Positions 27,905 to 37,529 of a stretch of 64,000 nucleotides of DNA are shown in pieces. The DNA is from Alphaproteobacteria bacterium (GTDB lineage Bacteria; Pseudomonadota; Alphaproteobacteria; Caulobacterales; Maricaulaceae). Numbering within the stretch: the first letter of the stretch is position 1; every line of letters starts with the position of its first letter. A program made the translations under genes and the position numbers. Where the stretch lies: assembly GCA_024742735.1 (NCBI GenBank), contig JANSXV010000001.1:124001-188000 (forward strand), in the 5' to 3' direction. The notes under the pieces were generated by a model, which searched no databases, had not been told where the DNA came from, and worked only from the letters and a program-made list of their open reading frames with translations.

Positions 27905-28641
27905 GCATGTCGAAAGCCAAAGCCGAGAATCGCGAGCTTCCCCGCCGCTTCTACAAGCAGGCGGGCGTCGCTGGCGCAGAAGGCGGCTATGGCGTCATGC
28001 TGGATGGTCGGCAGGTGCGCACGCCAGACAAGAATGCACTGATCGTTCCCGCCGAAGACCTGGCCCACGCCATCGCCAATGAGTGGGAGAACCAGGTCGA
28101 GCGAATCAACCCCTTCACCATGCCGCTGACCCGGCTTTGCCATGTCGCGATCGACCGCATGAATGTTGCGCGCGAGGGCGCAGCCGCCGAGATCGCCAAA
28201 TACGCGTCCACGGATCTCCTCTGTTATCGCTCCGACGACGCGAAACTGGCCGAGCGTCAGGCCAGGATCTGGGACCCGTACCTGGCCTGGTCGCGCACGG
28301 CGCTGGACGCGCCGCTGGAGGCGACTCATTCGCTGACAGCCATCCCCCAGCCGGAAGCCTCTTTGAAAGCGCTGGAAGGCCGGGCCCTGGCTCTGGACGA
28401 TTTGCGGCTGACCGGACTTGTCTCCGCCACGCCGGTCCTGACCAGCGCCGTGCTCGCCTTTGCGCTCCTGGAGGAGGAAGGGGATGGGGAGGCTGTTTTC
28501 GCCGCCTCGCGACTGGAAGAGGACTACCAGATTGAGCGCTGGGGCGAAGATCACGAAGCCGCCGTCGCCGCGGCCAACCGCAAGCGCGATCTGCTGGCCT
28601 GCGAAGTCCTGTTCCGGACGCTGGACCGGGCGGGGGTTTAG
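27901..28641 (+). CDS. ATP12-family F1-ATPase assembly chaperone
   Basis: A 246-residue protein of the ATP12 family, which in mitochondria binds free F1-alpha subunits before assembly. Family features are RRFYKQAGVAGAEGGYGVMLDGR, the PAEDLAHAIANEWENQVERI segment, MPLTRLCHVAIDR, STDLLCYR and WDPYLAWSR. Bacterial homologues are mostly alphaproteobacterial, matching the mitochondrial link. It is the last gene of the ATGA-coupled chain and ends before a hairpin at 28642. Confidence 0.93.
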   Translation: MSMSKAKAENRELPRRFYKQAGVAGAEGGYGVMLDGRQVRTPDKNALIVPAEDLAHAIANEWENQVERINPFTMPLTRLCHVAIDRMNVAREGAAAEIAKYASTDLLCYRSDDAKLAERQARIWDPYLAWSRTALDAPLEATHSLTAIPQPEASLKALEGRALALDDLRLTGLVSATPVLTSAVLAFALLEEEGDGEAVFAASRLEEDYQIERWGEDHEAAVAAANRKRDLLACEVLFRTLDRAGV

Positions 28642-28673
28642 AAGCCGGCTCAATCCTCTTGAATGCCCGGCTT
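28642..28673 (+). terminator. Possible terminator hairpin after the ATP12 gene
   Basis: AAGCCGG (28642-28648) pairs with CCGGCTT (28667-28673) immediately after the stop codon, with an 18-nt loop and only a few T residues. Weak but well placed before the next promoter. Confidence 0.35.
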
Positions 28674-28736
28674 TGCGCCGCTCTGAGGTCTTGGCCGGGA
28701 AATCAATCGCCCATTGAGCAATAGAGCCCGCCCCGT

Positions 28737-28765
28737 TTGCCCCCGTCGACAAAGCGGTGCTAGAG
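28737..28765 (+). promoter_or_regulatory. Promoter of the acyl-CoA carboxylase beta gene
   Basis: TTGCCC (28737-28742) and CTAGAG (28760-28765) are separated by 17 bp, leaving a leader of about 30 nt. Assigned by consensus only. Confidence 0.45.
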
Positions 28766-28804
28766 CGGTGTGTGACATTCCGTTTCACGCTTCTGGAGCG
28801 CCCC

Positions 28805-30337
28805 ATGAAAGCCGTTCTCGACCAGCTTGACGCCAAGCGCGACGCCGCCCGCATGGGCGGGGGTGAAAAGCGCATCGCCGCCCAGCACGACAAGGGCAAG
28901 CTGACCGCGCGCGAACGTCTGGAGGTCCTGCTGGACGAGGGCAGCTTTGAAGAGTTCGACATGTTCGTCGAACACGACTGCACCGAATTCGGCATGGCCG
29001 ACAAGAAAATTCCCGGCGACGGCGTCGTCACGGGTTCCGGCACGATCAATGGCCGGCTGGTCTATGTCTTCGCCAAGGATTTCACGGTTTTCGGCGGGTC
29101 GCTCTCGCTCGCCCATGCGCGCAAGATCTGCAAGGTTCAGGACGCTGCGCTGAAGAACGGCGCGCCGATCATCGGCCTGTTCGACGCCGGCGGAGCCCGC
29201 ATCCAGGAGGGCGTGGACGCGCTGGGCGGCTATGCGGAGATCTTCCAGCGCAACGTGCTCGCCTCCGGCGTCATCCCGCAGATCAGCGTGATCATGGGCC
29301 CGTGCGCGGGCGGAGACGTCTACTCCCCGGCCATGACCGACTTCATCTTCATGGTGAAGGACACCTCCTACATGTATGTGACCGGTCCCGACGTGGTGAA
29401 GACCGTCACCAACGAGGTCGTCACCCACGAGGAGCTGGGCGGGGCGTCGGTCCACGCCAAGAAGTCCGGCGTCGCTGACGCAGCCTTTGAAAACGATATC
29501 GAAGCCCTGATCCAGGTGCGCCGCCTGATCGACTATCTGCCGCTGTCGAACCGGGAAGACCCGCCCGCCATCAAGAGCTTTGACAGCCCGACGCGGGTGG
29601 AGCCGAGCCTCGACACCCTGGTGCCGCCCAACCCCAACAAGCCCTACGACATCAAGGAATTGATCGAGAAGGTCGCCGACGAGGGCGACTTCTACGAGAT
29701 CGCCCCGGACTACGCCGCGAACATCGTTACGGGCTTCGGGCGCCTGGAAGGGCGCACGGTGGGCTTTGTCGCCAACCAGCCGCTGAGCCTGGCCGGCGTG
29801 CTGGACATCGACGCCTCGAAGAAGGGCGCGCGCTTCGTGCGCTTCTGCGACTGCTATGAAATCCCGATCATCACCTTCGTGGACGTGCCTGGCTTCCTGC
29901 CCGGCACCAAGCAGGAGTATGGCGGCCTCATCAAGCACGGCGCGAAACTCCTGTTCGCCTATGCCGAAGCGACGGTCCCCAAGCTCACCGTCATCACCCG
30001 CAAGGCCTATGGCGGCGCCTATGACGTCATGGCGTCGAAACACCTGCGCGGGGATATCAACTACGCCTGGCCCACCGCCGAAATCGCGGTCATGGGCGCG
30101 AAAGGCGCCGCGGAGATCATCCACCGCGCTGACCTGGGCGACGCCGACAAGATGGCCGCCCACACCAAGGCCTACGAAGACCGCTTCGCCAACCCGTTCG
30201 TCGCGGCCTCACGCGGCTATCTGGACGACGTGATCCAGCCGCGAAACACCCGCGTGCGCCTGATCAAGGCGCTTCGCACACTGCGGAACAAGGAGCTCTC
30301 CAACCCTTGGAAGAAGCACGATAATATTCCATTGTGA
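28805..30337 (+). CDS. pccB: Acyl-CoA carboxylase beta subunit (propionyl-CoA carboxylase PccB type)
   Basis: A 510-residue biotin-dependent carboxyltransferase subunit. The start is at [20 protein letters not shown] with GGAG upstream. Two crotonase-like carboxyltransferase halves are visible: the N half with [32 protein letters not shown] and [16 protein letters not shown], and the C half with [37 protein letters not shown] and [11 protein letters not shown]. Length and motifs match PccB, which carboxylates propionyl-CoA to methylmalonyl-CoA. The biotin-carrying alpha subunit is not in the window, so acetyl- or methylcrotonyl-CoA as substrate is less likely but possible. Confidence 0.93.
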   Translation: MKAVLDQLDAKRDAARMGGGEKRIAAQHDKGKLTARERLEVLLDEGSFEEFDMFVEHDCTEFGMADKKIPGDGVVTGSGTINGRLVYVFAKDFTVFGGSLSLAHARKICKVQDAALKNGAPIIGLFDAGGARIQEGVDALGGYAEIFQRNVLASGVIPQISVIMGPCAGGDVYSPAMTDFIFMVKDTSYMYVTGPDVVKTVTNEVVTHEELGGASVHAKKSGVADAAFENDIEALIQVRRLIDYLPLSNREDPPAIKSFDSPTRVEPSLDTLVPPNPNKPYDIKELIEKVADEGDFYEIAPDYAANIVTGFGRLEGRTVGFVANQPLSLAGVLDIDASKKGARFVRFCDCYEIPIITFVDVPGFLPGTKQEYGGLIKHGAKLLFAYAEATVPKLTVITRKAYGGAYDVMASKHLRGDINYAWPTAEIAVMGAKGAAEIIHRADLGDADKMAAHTKAYEDRFANPFVAASRGYLDDVIQPRNTRVRLIKALRTLRNKELSNPWKKHDNIPL

Positions 30338-30361
30338 GTGCTGGATTCGGACTACCTTCTC

Positions 30362-30440
30362 GTTGTCCTGAACTTGATTCAGGACTCAGGGCGTGGCCGC
30401 CGCAACTGGGTCCCAGGTCAGGCCCGGGATGTCGGGGGGA
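30362..30440. repeat. Palindromic intergenic repeat
   Basis: GTCCTGAA-cttga-TTCAGGAC (30365-30385) is an exact 8-bp inverted repeat, followed by an imperfect palindrome tgggtcccaggtcaggcccgggatg (30407-30431). The pair looks like a known style of alphaproteobacterial dispersed extragenic palindrome. It lies just after pccB and could act as a transcript-end structure. No gene is supported in this gap. Confidence 0.6.
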
Positions 30441-30456
30441 GGCGGAACCTCTGTCT

Positions 30457-30553
30457 GAGTTCCCGGCCAAGCCGCTTTAGCGGCACCGAGCCGGGACCTC
30501 TTGGATATTGCAGCCCGAGGCCCCAGGTCTGCGCCGCGCTTCGCCCGGGGGGG
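30457..30553. repeat. Dispersed ~100-bp palindromic repeat, copy 1
   Basis: The segment starts tcccggccaagccgc, continues agcggcaccgagccgggacct, and ends gcgcttcgcccggggg. The same order of blocks occurs at 35996-36093. It fills the rest of the gap between pccB and the convergent gene at 30567. Confidence 0.7.
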
Positions 30554-30566
30554 CAGTGAGGGAGCC

Positions 30567-31322
30567 TCACTCCCCCAGCCGGAACATCTCCACGGGAAAC
30601 TCTTCGCCCGTGGTGAAGCTGGTCCAGTAGATCTCGTTGGCCTTCACGCCGTCATAATAAAGGCGAACGCGCCCCGGCTGGAGCCAGCCGCCGTCCTCGT
30701 TGCGGTAGAACTGCGAATAGATCCGCTCATGCCAGCCGCGCGGGGTGTCGAAGCCGACGCGGACGACCGCGAAATCCTCGGTGCGGATGTTGAACAGGGT
30801 TTCTCCGCCCGCCGGATCGATGATGTGGACCGTGTAGGCGGGCGCGCCGTCCACATAGTCATCGGGGCCCCGCCGGACCGCATAGCCTTCGTCCAGGGCG
30901 TGGCGGATGACGCCGAAGCCGAAATTGCTGCTCCAGCGCTCGGAGTCAGCCTCTTCCTCCACCAGCCCGTTCTGGTCGTAGGTTTGCGTCCCATCGAAGG
31001 CGATCTGGAACACCACGTCGCCGTCATTGAAGGCTTCGATGCGCACCCGCCCGTCGGCGGCGTGGGCGTCGTCCTTCACCTGGGGATAGACCCGCCACAT
31101 GCGGTAGGGCTCATACCTCACAAAGCCTTCAGAGCCCCGCCAGAACAGGCCATAGCCCTCCATCAAAAGGCTTTCCGGGTTCACCCAGGCGTCCCCGCCG
31201 GCGTGCTCATACGCGCGTTCGATGATCTGCGTCGCCGTCCGATCATCCGGCGACGTGACAGGCGGGGCTTCGGCGAAAGCGGGGGCGGCGAACAGGACAG
31301 CGGCGGCGAGGGCGGTGCGCAT
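30567..31322 (-). CDS. Exported protein of unknown function
   Basis: A 251-residue predicted periplasmic protein with a clean signal peptide (MRTALAAAVLFAAPAFAEA). The mature part begins with a helical stretch (RTATQIIERAYEHAGGDAW) and continues as a beta-rich domain with many aromatic residues (GYGLFWRGSEGFVRYEPYRMW, TLFNIRTEDFAVVRVGFDTP), reminiscent of LolA-like or outer-membrane-associated lipid-binding folds, but no family can be named with confidence. It is divergent from the VOC enzyme gene; the TGGTATACCA palindrome lies between them and could act on both. Confidence 0.7.
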   Translation of the reverse strand: MRTALAAAVLFAAPAFAEAPPVTSPDDRTATQIIERAYEHAGGDAWVNPESLLMEGYGLFWRGSEGFVRYEPYRMWRVYPQVKDDAHAADGRVRIEAFNDGDVVFQIAFDGTQTYDQNGLVEEEADSERWSSNFGFGVIRHALDEGYAVRRGPDDYVDGAPAYTVHIIDPAGGETLFNIRTEDFAVVRVGFDTPRGWHERIYSQFYRNEDGGWLQPGRVRLYYDGVKANEIYWTSFTTGEEFPVEMFRLGE

Positions 31323-31362
31323 GGTGGATCACTTCCGGGCTTGCGTCAGGGCGTCGGGTAAA

Positions 31363-31372
31363 TGGTATACCA
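31363..31372. promoter_or_regulatory. TGGTATACCA palindrome, likely GntR-type operator
   Basis: TGGTATACCA is a perfect 10-bp palindrome in the 84-bp gap between divergent genes. GntR/FadR-type repressors often bind TGGTnnnACCA-like sites. A TTGCGT at 31341-31346 could be the -35 of a promoter for the VOC gene, with the palindrome over the -10 region. No GntR gene is in the window. Confidence 0.45.
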
Positions 31373-31406
31373 ACTCAGACCTGACATGAAAGAAGGCCGA
31401 TAATCC

Positions 31407-32288
31407 ATGAAGCTCCTGCGCGCCGCGACCCTTTCCGTTTCCGATCTCGACGCCGCCGAGGCGCGCTATCGCGATTATCTCGACTACACGACCATCGAGC
31501 GCGGCCCGCTGGGCGCGGACCTGGCCGAAGCCTTCGAGGCGCCCAAAGCGGCGGATGCGCGCACGGTGGTGATGCAGCCGGCCTCAGGCGCGGAGATCTA
31601 TCTGCGCCTTGTGGAGCAGCCGGCGGTGGAGGGCTACGCGCCGCTGCGCACCTATGGCTGGAACGCCATCGAGATCTGCGTGCAGGACGTGCTGGCGGTC
31701 CATGAGCGGGTGAAGGACAGCCCCTTTGAAGTCATCGGCCCGCCGCGCGAGATCGAGGGCCTGCCGGCGATCTATCCCATGCAGGTCAAAGGCCCGGACG
31801 GGGAGATCGTGTATCTGACCCAGATCCGCGACGACCTTCCCGCCTATGATCTGCCGCGCGCGACCGCGCCGATCGACCGGCTGTTCATCCTTGTGATAGG
31901 CGCGTCCGACATGCACGCAACCCTGAAATGGCTGGACAAGACGTTGGGCTTTGAGACCGGCCGCGTCATGGACATCGAATATCACATGCTCGCCGACGCC
32001 TACGGCACGCCCCGTACCGACATGCACACGATCTCCACCGGCATTCACGAGCGTGACGTGTTCCTGGAGGTCGACCAGTATCCCGACGCCGCAACGCCGC
32101 GCCCGCGCCAGGACGGCATGATGTGGCCGGGCGCGAGCGTGGGCAGCTTCCTGCACCCGGACTTCGACACGGTCTGCGGGGACTGGACTCAAGAGCCCAA
32201 AGTCCGTGAAGGCGCGATCTATGGCGGCAAGCGATCCGGCGTGCTGAAAGGCCCGGACGGACTGCTGGTCGAGGTGGTGGAGCTTTGA
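31407..32288 (+). CDS. Two-domain VOC family enzyme
   Basis: A 293-residue protein with two vicinal-oxygen-chelate halves. The first starts LLRAATLSVSDLDAAEARYRDYL and ends near PMQVKGPDGEIVYLTQIR; the second starts IDRLFILVIGASDMHATLKWLDKTLGFETG and ends with GPDGLLVEVVEL. The final Glu matches a typical metal-ligand position. Such duplicated VOC proteins include extradiol dioxygenases and isomerases, but the substrate is unknown here. An AAGAAGG site lies upstream. It probably works with the downstream MDR oxidoreductase and hydrolase. Confidence 0.8.
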   Translation: MKLLRAATLSVSDLDAAEARYRDYLDYTTIERGPLGADLAEAFEAPKAADARTVVMQPASGAEIYLRLVEQPAVEGYAPLRTYGWNAIEICVQDVLAVHERVKDSPFEVIGPPREIEGLPAIYPMQVKGPDGEIVYLTQIRDDLPAYDLPRATAPIDRLFILVIGASDMHATLKWLDKTLGFETGRVMDIEYHMLADAYGTPRTDMHTISTGIHERDVFLEVDQYPDAATPRPRQDGMMWPGASVGSFLHPDFDTVCGDWTQEPKVREGAIYGGKRSGVLKGPDGLLVEVVEL

Positions 32289-32331
32289 GGGCCGCCTCTT
32301 TTGCGGGGCCTGCCGGCCCGTTCGCTGCTTT

Positions 32332-32354
32332 CAATCGATCCACTGGATCGATTG
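32332..32354. repeat. Perfect 10-bp inverted repeat downstream of VOC gene
   Basis: CAATCGATCC (32332-32341) and GGATCGATTG (32345-32354) are exact inverted repeats with a 3-base spacer, 44 bp after the stop. It could be a transcript-end hairpin or a protein-binding site; no T-tract follows. Confidence 0.5.
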
Positions 32355-32376
32355 ATCGGCATCGCCGACCAGCGCT

Positions 32377-32490
32377 CACCCCCTCACCCTTACCCTCTCC
32401 CCCCGCAAGCGGGGGGAGAGGGGGCGGAAAGGTCTTGGAACTGTCTCCCCCTCTCCCCTCGCGGAGGGGAGAGGGTCGGGGTGAGGGGTG
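32377..32490. repeat. Nested double-hairpin REP-like element
   Basis: Two strong hairpins, CCCTCTCCCCCCGC/GCGGGGGGAGAGGG (32393-32422, loop of 2) and CCCTCTCCCCTC/GAGGGGAGAGGG (32449-32475, loop of 3), are enclosed by an outer inverted pair caccccctcaccc ... ggggtgaggggtg. This is the layout of extragenic palindromic doublets common in Proteobacteria. It separates the VOC gene from the MDR gene. Confidence 0.8.
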
Positions 32491-32520
32491 GATCGCCAAG
32501 CGTTTCCGGAGCGTCGCCTC

Positions 32521-33516
32521 ATGAAACAGGTCGTCCTCAGACACGCCATCGACCACAAGCCGCGCGCGGCGGACTTCGAGCTGATCGAGGCTGAACGCCC
32601 GGACTGTCCGGATAGCGGCGTGCTGGTGAAGCTATCCCACATTTCCATGGACCCTTATGTGGGCTCGCGCCTGCGCGGCCGTCACATGGGCGAGGCGCCG
32701 CCGCAGGCCGGCGTGGAGGCCATCCCCGGCCATGGCGTCGGCGAGGTGGTCGAGAGCCGCAGCGAGACGCACGCGGTCGGCGATGTCGCTTATGTCATGG
32801 AGGCGGGCTGGCGCGAGTTCGCCGCCGTCCCTGCGGACGGAGCGCGGAAGATCGACCCTGAAGGCCTTGATCGATCGGTGTTCCTGTCCAGCCTCGGCAT
32901 GCCAGGGCTGACGGCCTGGGCGGGCATGACGCAGCTGGCCGGTGTGGGCGAGGGCGATATGGTGCTGGTGGACGCCGCCGCCGGCGCGGTGGGCGGCTGT
33001 GTCGGTCAGATAGCCCGGGCGCGCGGCGCGGCGGAGGTCTACGGCATCGCCGGCGGGGCGGAGAAATGCGCCCTTGTCGAGAGAAGCTACGGCTTCGACG
33101 CCTGCTTTGACTACAAGGCCGAAGGCTGGGCCGATCAGCTGGCTGCGCGTGTTGCAGGGCGGCTGAGCGTCCACTTCGAAAACGTCTCGACCGACATGCT
33201 CACGCTCGCCCTGTCCAACTTCAAACCTTATGGCCGGGCGGTCCTGTGCGGGCTGGCCGCCCAGTATCATGCCGATGCGCCGCCGGCGGGCATCCCCACG
33301 GGCCTGATCATCGGCAAGCGGGCGAAGCTGCACGGGCTTGTGGTGTATGATTTCTACGACCGCTGGGACAGGTTCATGGACGAGGTCGCGCCGCTGGTGC
33401 GCTCCGGTGCGCTGACCATCGCCGAGGATCGCGCCGAGGGACTGGAAGCGGCTCCCGCGGTATTCGAGCGGTTGATGGACGGCGCCAATGTGGGCAAGGC
33501 CCTGGTCGCCCTGTGA
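32521..33516 (+). CDS. NADP-dependent MDR-family oxidoreductase (CurA/prostaglandin-reductase type)
   Basis: A 331-residue zinc-independent medium-chain reductase. The start is the ATG of MKQVVLRHAIDHKPRAADF, since the upstream GTG lies inside the repeat element. The family N-terminal core is VKLSHISMDPYVGSRLRG, the nucleotide motif is VDAAAGAVGGCVGQIARARGA, and FENVSTDMLTLALSNFKPYGRAVLCG follows. These enzymes reduce alpha,beta-unsaturated carbonyl compounds with NADPH. Its stop overlaps the hydrolase start (GTGA), so the two are translationally coupled. Confidence 0.88.
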   Translation: MKQVVLRHAIDHKPRAADFELIEAERPDCPDSGVLVKLSHISMDPYVGSRLRGRHMGEAPPQAGVEAIPGHGVGEVVESRSETHAVGDVAYVMEAGWREFAAVPADGARKIDPEGLDRSVFLSSLGMPGLTAWAGMTQLAGVGEGDMVLVDAAAGAVGGCVGQIARARGAAEVYGIAGGAEKCALVERSYGFDACFDYKAEGWADQLAARVAGRLSVHFENVSTDMLTLALSNFKPYGRAVLCGLAAQYHADAPPAGIPTGLIIGKRAKLHGLVVYDFYDRWDRFMDEVAPLVRSGALTIAEDRAEGLEAAPAVFERLMDGANVGKALVAL

Positions 33517-34604
33517 ATGCGGAAGGTGTGAGCGAGTCCGACCATCGCTGGGGCGTCCGCGGCGCGCTCTCCATCGATGGGCGCGCGGTGCACTATCGCC
33601 GGGCCGGCACGCCCGGCGCCCCGGCGGTGCTCCTGCTCCACGGCTCGCCGGAAAGCGCCTCGGCCCTGCACGGCGTGGCCGCGCCGCTGGAGGACCGGTT
33701 CGACGTCATCGCCATCGATACGCCGGGCAACGGCCTGTCGGCGCCGCTAGGCCATGACGAGCCCGACAGCGAGGCTTTCGCCCGCCACGCGCTCTCCGTG
33801 CTGGACGCTTTCGGCATCGAACGCGCGGGACTGTACGGCTTTCACACCGGCGCCGGCACGGCCATGAGCGCCGCGCTGATCGCGCCTGAGCGGGTCAGCG
33901 CGCTGGCGCTGGACGGCTATGCGGTCTGGACGCCGGCTGAGCGCGAGGCGCTGCTGGCGCAGTACTGCGTGGTCTACGAGCCGGTCTGGGACGGCTCGCA
34001 TCTGGCGCGCATCTGGGCGCGGCTGGAGGAGCAGCTGATCTTCTTTCCGTGGCATGATCGGCGCCTCAGCGCGCGCATGGACCTTCCGCTCACGCCTCTG
34101 GAAACGCGCCTGCGCCGCCTGCGCGACTGGCTGACAGCCTGGGAGACCTATCCGGCGGCCTATCTCTCCGCCTTCCGCCGGCGCGGAGAGGTCGGGCCCG
34201 ACCGGACCAACGTCCCGACCCTTATCGGCGCCATGGCGCGCGATCCGCTGGATGTGCATCTGGACCGGCTGAGCCATGTGTCGCGCGCCGTCCGGATCAA
34301 GCACTGGGGCGAGGACCGGGGCAGAGCGCTGTCTGACATCGCCGAGCATCTCACCGCCCATCCTGGCGCCCCCGCAACACGCGAACCCCGCGATGGCGCG
34401 CTCCTGGAGACCCTCGCAACACCCCAGCCCCTCGAAGGATGGGCGCCGGATGATCATGGCGGCTTCCTGCTCCTGCTCTGGAAGCGGCTTCGCGATAAGG
34501 CCATCGCCTCGGCGAAGACCGAGTCTGAGCTCGCCGAAGGCCTCGACCCGCTGCGTCTGAATGCCCGGGTGACCGCCGCGATCCAGGCCCATACCGGGCT
34601 TTGA
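33513..34604 (+). CDS. Alpha/beta hydrolase-fold protein with GFHTG in place of GxSxG
   Basis: A 363-residue alpha/beta hydrolase. The oxyanion-type motif LLLHGSPESA (~40-50) and the IAIDTPGNGLS strand-turn are normal. The nucleophile elbow reads LYGFHTGAGTAM, so His111 occupies the position where Ser, Asp or Cys is expected. Later segments (ALALDGYAV; VRIKHWGEDRGRALSDIAEHL) carry possible acid and His residues. The last ~80 residues are an extra tail. A GTG start overlapping the MDR stop is used; a second GTG lies at 33528. It is either an unusual hydrolase or a non-hydrolytic member. Confidence 0.82.
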   Translation: MNAEGVSESDHRWGVRGALSIDGRAVHYRRAGTPGAPAVLLLHGSPESASALHGVAAPLEDRFDVIAIDTPGNGLSAPLGHDEPDSEAFARHALSVLDAFGIERAGLYGFHTGAGTAMSAALIAPERVSALALDGYAVWTPAEREALLAQYCVVYEPVWDGSHLARIWARLEEQLIFFPWHDRRLSARMDLPLTPLETRLRRLRDWLTAWETYPAAYLSAFRRRGEVGPDRTNVPTLIGAMARDPLDVHLDRLSHVSRAVRIKHWGEDRGRALSDIAEHLTAHPGAPATREPRDGALLETLATPQPLEGWAPDDHGGFLLLLWKRLRDKAIASAKTESELAEGLDPLRLNARVTAAIQAHTGL

Positions 34605-34616
34605 CTGTTCGGGCCT

Positions 34617-35972
<1,356 letters not shown>

Positions 35973-35995
35973 GGGATCTCGCCCACTTGATCATT

Positions 35996-36093
35996 GAACT
36001 CCCGGCCAAGCCGCGAAGCGGCGCCGAGCCGGGACCTTTGTGCGAGCTCGCAACGAGGCCCCGGCGCTGCGCTTCGCTTGGCCGGGGGTTCAG
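35996..36093. repeat. Dispersed ~100-bp palindromic repeat, copy 2
   Basis: The left end gaactcccggccaagc and the right end gcttggccgggggttcag are inverted repeats of each other. The inner blocks gccgagccgggacct and gaggccccggcgctgcgcttcgc match copy 1 at 30457-30553. The element fills most of the 225-bp eno-proS gap and could fold into a long hairpin after eno. Confidence 0.75.
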
Positions 36094-36126
36094 GCAGCGA
36101 AGGCTGAACACCCCTCACACCCTCTG

Positions 36127-36154
36127 TTGCGCACCGGCGCCGCTGCGGTCTAAG
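36127..36154 (+). promoter_or_regulatory. Possible proS promoter
   Basis: TTGCGC (36127-36132) and TCTAAG (36149-36154), 16-bp spacer, about 45 bp before proS. Same layout as the eno promoter. Consensus match only. Confidence 0.4.
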
Positions 36155-36197
36155 TCTCAAGCTCTGTTCTTGACCTCATTCGCGAGCCCCTGACGCC

Positions 36198-37529
36198 ATG
36201 CGCCTGTCCCGCTTTTTCCTGCCTGTCCTGAAGGAAGTTCCCGGCGAGGCGCAGATCGTGTCTCACCGGCTGATGCTGCGCGCCGGCATGATCCGCCAGG
36301 AGGCGGCCGGCATATACGCCTGGCTGCCGCTGGGGCACCGGGTGCTGAAGAAGATCGAACAGATCGTGCGTGAAGAGCAGGATCGCGCCGGCGCGGTTGA
36401 AATGCTCATGCCCACGCTTCAGCTGGCCGACTTGTGGCGCGAAAGCGGGCGGTATGACGCCTACGGCCCGGAGATGCTGCGTATTGTGGACCGCCATGAG
36501 CGCGACCTTCTCTACGGGCCGACCAACGAGGAAATGATCACGGAGATTTTCCGGGCCTATTCAAGGTCCTACAAGGATCTACCCAAGCTGCTCTATCATA
36601 TCCAGTGGAAGTTCCGCGACGAGCGCCGCCCCCGCTTCGGGGTCATGCGCGGGCGCGAGTTCCTGATGAAGGACGCCTATTCCTTCGACCTGGACGAGGC
36701 CGCGGCGCGGATGTCGTACAACAAGATGTTCGCCGCCTATCTGAACACGTTTCAGCGGCTGGGCCTGAAAGCCGTGCCCATGCGGGCCGACACCGGACCC
36801 ATCGGCGGGGATCTGTCCCACGAGTTCATCATCCTGGCCGAGACCGGCGAGAGCGAGGTGTTCTGCGACGCCCGCCTGGTTGAGATGGGCGCGCCCGGCC
36901 TTGACCTGGACTTTGATGGCGACCTCCAGCCGGTGGTCGATGCACGCACGGCGCTCTACGCCGCCACCGACGAGATGCATGACTCGGCGCGGTTCGAGGC
37001 CGAAACCCCGGCCGAGCACCGCGTGTCCGCGCGCGGCATCGAGGTGGGGCATATCTTCTATTTCGGAACCAAGTATTCCGAACCCATGAAGGCGGTCGTC
37101 ACCCACCCCGACGGCCAGGACCGTCCGGTCCACATGGGCTCCTATGGCGTGGGCGTGTCCCGCCTGATGGGCGCGATCATCGAAGCTCACCACGACGAAA
37201 ATGGTTGCATCTGGCCGGAAAGCGTCGCGCCCTTCGGCGTCGGGATCATCAATCTGAAGGCCGGCGACGCCGAAACCGATCAGGCCTGTCAGGACGCCTA
37301 TGACGCCCTGACGCTCGCCGGCAAGGAACCGCTGCTGGACGACACCGACGCGCGCGCCGGCGGAAAGTTCGCGACCATGGACCTGATCGGCCTGCCGTAT
37401 CAGCTGGTGATCGGGCCACGCGGCCTGAAAGAAGGCAAGGCCGAGGTGAAGGTGCGCGCCACCGGCGAGCGTCACGAGCTGAGCCTCGCCGATGCGGTCG
37501 CCAGGTTGGCCGAAGGCGCCTTCTCGTGA
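36198..37529 (+). CDS. proS: Prolyl-tRNA synthetase, short alphaproteobacterial form
   Basis: A 443-residue class II synthetase charging tRNA-Pro. Motif 1 lies around [31 protein letters not shown] is the Pro/ATP site, motif 2 is [19 protein letters not shown], and motif 3 is [16 protein letters not shown]. The anticodon-binding domain occupies the last ~100 residues. The ~180-residue editing insertion seen in E. coli ProS between motifs 2 and 3 is absent, as usual in Alphaproteobacteria. The stop overlaps the lolC/E start by GTGA, an order (proS-lolC-lolD) widespread in this class. Confidence 0.96.
   Translation: MRLSRFFLPVLKEVPGEAQIVSHRLMLRAGMIRQEAAGIYAWLPLGHRVLKKIEQIVREEQDRAGAVEMLMPTLQLADLWRESGRYDAYGPEMLRIVDRHERDLLYGPTNEEMITEIFRAYSRSYKDLPKLLYHIQWKFRDERRPRFGVMRGREFLMKDAYSFDLDEAAARMSYNKMFAAYLNTFQRLGLKAVPMRADTGPIGGDLSHEFIILAETGESEVFCDARLVEMGAPGLDLDFDGDLQPVVDARTALYAATDEMHDSARFEAETPAEHRVSARGIEVGHIFYFGTKYSEPMKAVVTHPDGQDRPVHMGSYGVGVSRLMGAIIEAHHDENGCIWPESVAPFGVGIINLKAGDAETDQACQDAYDALTLAGKEPLLDDTDARAGGKFATMDLIGLPYQLVIGPRGLKEGKAEVKVRATGERHELSLADAVARLAEGAFS

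Noticed and set aside
30338-30559. 73-codon ORF at 30338 in the gap after pccB
   Set aside because: It runs through two palindromic repeats and has no ribosome site or conserved sequence.
36198-37529. proS looks truncated at 443 residues
   Set aside because: All three class II motifs and the anticodon domain are present; the missing part is the editing insertion, normally absent in Alphaproteobacteria.
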